A DNA stretch of 64,000 nt. Source: Zoroaster sp. YZ-2022. Lineage: Eukaryota; Echinodermata; Asteroidea; Forcipulatida; Zoroasteridae. The position numbers were made by a program, and so were the translations under genes. Below are positions 58,524 to 64,000 of the stretch, one piece after another (the stretch's first letter is position 1; every line of letters starts with the position of its first letter). The notes beneath the pieces were generated by a model, which was not told the DNA's origin, did not search any database, and worked only from the letters and a program-made list of their open reading frames with translations. The stretch covers positions 24,628,682 through 24,692,681 of the forward strand of contig CM055831.1 of assembly GCA_029582265.1 (NCBI GenBank). Reading direction: 5' to 3'.

Positions 58524-58680
58524 GAGTATAAATCGTGGCAGTTACGCAAGTCAAATCTGTCTTCAAGTCAGGATTCACGATTTAGTGGAAAATCAAGAGT
58601 GGACCGAATTTCTGGCCAAATCAAATTGATATGTTCTGACCCAATATCAACTAAAGGCAATTTGGCATCGAAACTGTTTA
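58524..58680 (+). repeat. dispersed repeat R
   Basis: TGGCAGTTACGCAAGTCAAA and TCTTCAAGTCAGGATTCACG also occur at 62205-62260, followed by similar sequence in both places. Confidence 0.8.
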
Positions 58681-58742
58681 GTATCAGCAACTGGTAGACC
58701 TGTAATTGTAATTGGAATATTCTTCTCAACTTTGTTTTCCTT

Positions 58743-59122
58743 AAAGGTATGATACATCATTGGTTTTTTTGAAGAATGCATTCATTCCAATCATCTAGTT
58801 TTCAAAATGCACATCAAAATACTAACCTTTTGAAAATTTCATCAAAATCGGTGTTCACGTTTCAAGAATAACGGTTTCTATTTTATTATTTATTTTCTGC
58901 ATGTTCATGTTGCGTTCATTTCCCTTGTTGCGATCGAAATCAGCCTGTTGCATTTTTGGAGGTCTTTACATGCAATTGTCTCCGAAGATGACAGCATTTC
59001 ATACGGAAATATTTCTTAGGGCGATTGGTACAACTATCACCTTTGTAAACATTTAGCTTTCAGATTGAAACTCATCAAAACAATTTTTTTATCATTACAA
59101 AAGCTACATCATACCTTTATGA
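58743..59122. mobile_element. probable MITE with short inverted termini
   Basis: AAAGGTATGATACATCA on the left faces TACATCATACCTTT on the right across about 380 bp. No further internal symmetry or coding capacity is clear. Confidence 0.6.
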
Positions 59123-59285
59123 ATAATTTTCGAGGGTATGCTATTAAAATATGAAAATAGTGTACAAATGAAGTCTGAAACTTCATAATATGTTGAAAAA
59201 CTGCATTTGTTATTCACAGGACATGATTTTGAGTACATCTATATAGCCTTGTTAATATATGTTTATATTCGTATGAATTAAGAAC

Positions 59286-59326
59286 TTAAAGGGGCAGTAT
59301 CGTCACGATCAACAGGGCATGGAATC
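59286..59326 (+). mobile_element. family G left-end fragment
   Basis: TTAAAGGGGCAGTATCGTCA then GATCAACAGGGCATGGAATC and an abrupt loss of similarity. Confidence 0.8.
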
Positions 59327-59502
59327 GGAGTACTGAGATACATGTACTTTCCGAAGAACAATTGTACGGATTTTCATGTAGTTGGTACATTACATGTATA
59401 TAATCTCAACATTACAAGTAAATCATATTACAGCCACAATGTACGTGTACATTCAGACATGTACATTGTACATACTGTAGCCTTCACTTAAAAATCTTGT
59501 TT

Positions 59503-60137
59503 TTAACCCTAACTCCCTAGGCCCACTTGCTTACACATAACCTGAATCCTTCCTAACTCCCTAGGCCCATTTGCTTACACATAACCTGAATCCTTCCTAA
59601 CTCCCTAGGCCCATTTGCTTACACATAACCTGAATCCTTCCTAACTCCCTAGGCCCATTTGCTTACACACAACCTGAATCCTTCCTAACTCCCTAGGCCC
59701 ATTTGCTTACACATAACCTGAATCCTTCCTAACTCCCTAGGCCCATTTGCTTACACATAACCTGAATCTTTCCTAACTCCCTAGGCCCATTTGCTTACAC
59801 ATAACCTGAATCCTTCCTAACTCCCTCAGTAGTAAAGCAAGCACATAACATGTATGCACACATGTGTTTCTAATCTGTGATACATGTACATGGCCAGGGA
59901 CCCTCCCTGCATGCATGGAGCAATAAACAGTGTCCACTGACCCAAGCACTGACCTTGCAATCACTACAACAAACATGGATGTACATGTACCATGGAAAGG
60001 CAAGTATGCCTAATAACCTCAATCCTCCAAAATCCTTCACTTTAGCAAAGAGCGTGTAGCATGTAACCTCAATCCTTCATCAAAACCCTTCACTTTAGCA
60101 AAGAGGGTTTTGGAGGATTTGGGAAGGTTAGGATTAA
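59503..60137 (-). mobile_element. family A TTAA element, both ends intact
   Basis: TTAACCCTAACTCCCTAGGC left end and GGGAAGGTTAGGATTAA right end. It contains about seven 44-bp units followed by the conserved core. This is the best reference copy of A, and its left terminus is itself part of a 44-bp unit. Confidence 0.93.
59507..59826 (-). repeat. 44-bp minisatellite inside family A, about 7 copies
   Basis: Same unit as at 34405. The copies are nearly identical, with one ACACAACC variant. Confidence 0.95.
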
Positions 60138-60139
60138 CG

Positions 60140-61805
60140 GGACCATTTTATCGTCATTTATTTGTTTTAAATAATGTACTCCATTCCACATGCTTTGATA
60201 AAGTGACATTAAAGAGTTAAGACTGAATTGAATTTAACTGAATAAATACATGTAGCTTACAGTTTACATGAACATATGTGATCTGCATATAAAAGAGTTT
60301 TTTTTTACAAAACTGGAATGTCCAAATTCTGTAGAAAAACACCTTTCCAATAACAGACACTTGGGGTTTACTTATTGTAATCTGTGAAAGTTTTAAAAAG
60401 TCATACTTTCTGATAATTTCATTTGTAAAATGTTGACATTACAAGTCTATGCAAGTCTATACCAGAAAACAACATTGTGCAACGTAAAAAATACAGGTAA
60501 AAAATACTTCAAAATTTCGTTCAATTTCATGACCACATTCTGTGCACATCTCCAAACAGAAGTCAAAAACGTTAGTCTTACCCATTGAAGTCCGATGACA
60601 CAGTCCATCATTCCACGGCAAACTTTTTTTCACCTTAGCAAGAACCAAATGGTTAAGTCTTACTTCTGATGATAGACGATAAGCGATAAGTGAAAGTTGT
60701 GATTCAAAACGGTATGCCAAAGTCATCAGGCTTCTGACTTGACACAGCCTAAGACCCACGAGTGTTCCATGCAGTCGCTGTTGTCGTCTGCTTTCATTTT
60801 TGAAGGCTTCACTTCTTTTTTTGACTGTCCCGCCATGGGTGTACACTGTCATTAAAATGTCTGGGGCCCGTATTTCACAATAATGTTGTCCGGTTACCAG
60901 TGAAAGTAAGTTTATCGGATACCGGCCTTGCCTGATGGCATGAGGCTAATCGGTGGCACGTGCCCGGCACAGGGTCTTGCATTCTTATATATGATGATTT
61001 CTGATTGGCTACTGATCTCGGAAGGTCGCCTGCTTGCTTCTTAAGGGGGTACCTGATTGGTCCGTTGCCAGGTTTGTCCTTGGGGACATGAGGATAAGGA
61101 TGTTTCATCTTTGTTGTAGTGACATCATAATAAGGTCCCCTAGCTTGCTGGTGTATAAGTTCAGGTTAGACCAGCACGATCTTGAACAGAATTTGTAAAT
61201 CAAATTATTTCCGTCTCCAAATCTTCAAGGGCTAAGGAATTTATGAAAGTTTTTTTCAGAATTCCCTACAATAAGTACCATTCTCCCAGTGCTTCTTATA
61301 TTTCGTAACTGGACTTGATACGTTTTAGTTTTTCCCAAAAACTGAGCTGCTGTTTTCGTACATTTCAGTTTGAATATAAAATTACAGTTGAAAATTACAT
61401 CAGAAAACCCAAACCATTTTTAATAAATTTCAAGAAGGTTTCACAATATTTAACTGCCGTATTCAGTTAAAACCCATTACTGTTTTTATCTAAAATCTCT
61501 TCATTAATTCTTTATGAGGAGCAAAAAAATAATCAAATCCCTTAAAACTCTTGGTATAAATGGTTTTCAAATTTATAAGAAAATAGTGACACTAAATTTC
61601 TGTGGGAACAATGAAATAATTTTAAACAATTATACTTTGGTTGTGTCACATACATTTGTTTACTTTAATAAAGAGAGCATTTGAGAAATGATAACTTCAT
61701 AGGATATTTTGTGTCAACACATCCCTTCAGCTGATTTGTTCAGCCTCATGATAATTATAAATTTTAACAATAACAAAATTGTATAATTTATATTACCATT
61801 AAAGT
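60140..61805. other. noncoding; possible but unproven small frames
   Basis: A 131-codon open frame on - (60457-60852) and an overlapping 36-codon frame starting in an ACCCATGGCGG context at 60836 on - have no recognisable domain. No exon is called. Confidence 0.35.
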
Positions 61806-61809
61806 TTAC

Positions 61810-62072
61810 TTAACCAGTTCGCGTCGGAGGCCGTGTATACACGCAATTTTTTTTTGGACAGCGGATCGGAGAGCGTCTAAACACGCCACAGGATTCTCGG
61901 GAATATTTGTATAGATTCCCGGTCGATGTGGTAACGAGCCATAAGCATACGGTGGAAGACGCGGTCTCCCCGGTCATGCTCTGGTGAGCACCATTGGTCG
62001 TGTTTGTGCGGTAAAAATAAACCCGCCACGGGGTTCGGAAAAACTTTTTTATTCCCGGTGCGAACTGGTTAA
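61810..62072 (+). mobile_element. family H TTAA element, 263 bp
   Basis: TTAACCAGTTCGCGTC and GTGCGAACTGGTTAA ends. Same orientation and length as 17369-17631. Confidence 0.93.
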
Positions 62073-62194
62073 ATTAATTATATTGTCATAAAAAACAGGT
62101 TCTGTTTTCAAAGAGCATTTTATCCAATATTTGAAATTCATTTTAAATTGTTTAGTTTTTTGTTTGTTATTTAGTAACTTTATCCCTGTTGTAC

Positions 62195-62330
62195 AGAATA
62201 AATCTTGGCAGTTACGCAAGTCAAATCTGTCTTCAAGTCAGGATTCACGATTTAGTGAAAATCAAGAATGGAAAAAAATTGCTTTACAATTTCCGACCGA
62301 ATGATATTTATAGTTTCTGACCCACTGTCG
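62195..62330 (+). repeat. dispersed repeat R, second copy
   Basis: Matches 58524-58680 through GGATTCACGATTTAGTG, then diverges in its 3' part. Confidence 0.78.
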
Positions 62331-62559
62331 ACTTAAGACATCAAAAGTATTGAGTATCAACGCGCAGATGTTCTAAAAAATAAAGCTTTTATTTTTATTA
62401 ATATTATTAGTTCTAAACAAATTCAGAAATTTTAACTTTTTTCTCTTGTTTTTTTTCATAGGAATAACATTCCAGGAATGCTTATGTGTGTCATGAGAGT
62501 CATGAAATAATACTAACCTTTAAAAAAATTATTTTTAAATACATACAAATAATTCCGTG

Positions 62560-62862
62560 ACTGCCAAGGGTCAAAATCAGTCAAAATGTTGATATACTTT
62601 CCAAGGTATATCTAATGCACTTAAAAAGTCAAACACTGTCAAACTTTACGTGTAGTAAGTACATTTACAGGTCAAAATGAGTCGACCGTTTTTGACTGGT
62701 AAAAGCATTGTCTGGTATTGTTCAGGGCGGTCAAAATGAAAATAAAATCCAGTCAAAATGCCCCTGTGTGCACATTTGGGTCAACGGTCAAAACGGGCAG
62801 TTGACTGATTTTGACCTCTATAGCTACTTGCTACTGAAGTTCAGCTATAGTAGGAGGGTTGA
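62560..62862 (-). mobile_element. family C TTAA element, ends decayed
   Basis: TTCCGTGACTGCCAAGGGTC start and ATAGTAGGAGGGTTGA end. The interior is as in 32020. Confidence 0.85.
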
Positions 62863-63735
62863 GATAGTAGTACTAATGAATACAGATAAATTGTTGCAGC
62901 TCATGGTCTTTTTAAAAACCATAAATCTAAGCAGTCTACCAGGCACGTGTAAGCATGCCAGGCAGTTCAACTATGGTTGGTATGTCATTCCAGGCTGTAC
63001 TTGCATGTTTGTAATTCTCTCGCTCAGCATGCTTGCTTTTTTTTTTCTTTTTTGGGGGATGAGATAGCACATATTGCTTCTATGACTAGCCGAAGGCATG
63101 CTGTTGGGTTTTTGTTTTGTTTTTTTGGTTACATTGCGAACCCCTTCAGTCTGCTAGGATTTGTCAAATTGCATTATCAGTGTATTCAAACTCACAGTGT
63201 GACCTTATCGGCTAACTTTTTTGACCGGCTATGTACAAAACTGTGTTGGTATGGCCTCTGCCTTCTCAGCTGGGGCCAATCTGGCTGGTGTTGTCCAGTC
63301 CTTGAAGCCTACAATGGTTTTTAATTAGAAGTAGACCGGTCCCCATTCAAACACCTCTTCCCCCAATTAGGTCAAATTAGGGTCCTTCGTAACCCAAGCG
63401 CTGAATCTGGGCCGTGTTTTCCACTTGGAAATATTGTTTTCCCCCCCAAGTTTGGCTTAAAGTGAAACTGGTTTGTTACAAATTTTTGAAATGCCTTGTG
63501 GTGGTGGAGGAATTTGTGAACATTCTGAATCATAAAAGGCTAACGGATTAAAAAACTTTGTTTGGTATTGAAGCTGTACACAGTTGAAATGATGGCCCCT
63601 TTAAGGTTTACATGTTTGTGTAAGTTCTCTCTAACCTTTGAATGTTTCAGCATTTTTGTATGACTTTGTGAATTACAATAAGGATTTTTTTTAAAGATTA
63701 CTCTTTGTAATAAGCCCCCCCCCCAAAAAAAAAAA

Positions 63736-64000
63736 CAGTCTCCGGTTTCTGGTTATCGGTCGGCTTCAAAATCAGTGTGGTGACACGCTTTAAAAAAAAA
63801 AAAAAAAAATTTAATCTTTTTTTTTTTCTCCAAAAGGGAAATATAATGCCCATACACAAAGTATAGTGGCTAAGAGAGGTTTGACAAATCGGGCAAACGT
63901 CCATAACCCTATGTGGGAAAAGTCATTTAAAACACAGCATGGCAGAATTCCAATCGATCCAGCAATTTTGGCTGCAATTGGACATTGTTTCATAGCAAAA
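63736..64000. mobile_element. family J element running off the window edge
   Basis: GTCTCCGGTTTCTGGTTATC left terminus, A/T tract, then CAAAGTATAGTGGCTAAGAG to GACATTGTTTCATAGC. The array found in the 7093 copy is absent at the equivalent position (about 63846). Confidence 0.8.

Noticed and set aside
59503..60137. Interstitial telomere sequence (AACCCTAAC / GTTAGGGTT)
   Set aside because: The telomere-like hexamer occurs once at each element end as part of the terminal inverted repeat and is not in tandem.

Overview
The window is AT-rich, intron-bearing animal DNA with almost no protein-coding content. The only exon I can identify with confidence is one internal ankyrin-repeat exon of mind bomb 1 (mib1, a Notch-pathway E3 ubiquitin ligase) at 18925-19076 on the + strand, with intact splice sites. 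No neighbouring mib1 exon was found, so the window appears to lie within very long mib1 introns, at least 18.9 kb to the left and up to 44.9 kb to the right. Repeat-rich introns, tRNA-derived SINEs ending in (ATT)n and piggyBac-like TTAA elements suggest a marine invertebrate deuterostome, possibly an echinoderm. That placement is inference; the phylum cannot be proven from this sequence.

Nearly everything else is mobile or tandem repeat. (1) Many short non-autonomous DNA transposons end in TTAA plus an inverted repeat, most often TTAACCCTCCTA or TTAACCCTAACTCCCTA. I group them by eye into families A, B, C, D, E, G, H, I, K, L, N, O and Q; these are local labels, not database names. (2) A tRNA-Leu(CAA)-like SINE has about nine copies, and a second tRNA-like SINE forms an inverted pair at 43044-43426. 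(3) Two further interspersed families, T and J, and several long hairpin elements are present. (4) Tandem arrays have units from about 17 to 97 bp, and several sit inside the transposons (A: 44 bp; T: 58 bp; J: 73 bp; O: 87 and 97 bp; K: 42 bp).

Layout: 1-9 kb holds hairpin element P1, SINEs, families C, A/B and D, and the 73-bp array inside a J element. 9-11.7 kb looks unique and noncoding. 11.7-18.6 kb is a nest of TTAA elements and SINEs. 18.9-19.1 kb is the mib1 exon. 19.3-23.7 kb holds T elements and two arrays. 24-40 kb alternates TTAA elements, arrays and plain intron. 40-52 kb is mostly unique sequence with an inverted SINE pair. 52-64 kb holds small arrays, hairpins and TTAA elements.

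The main observation is that several TTAA families with different sequences share an internal word scaffold of the form TCAAAACC-NN-TCAA, used in both orientations. These elements also often abut by sharing one TTAA, and they repeatedly carry expandable internal minisatellites. No complete transposase gene, rRNA, CRISPR array or bacterial operon is visible.
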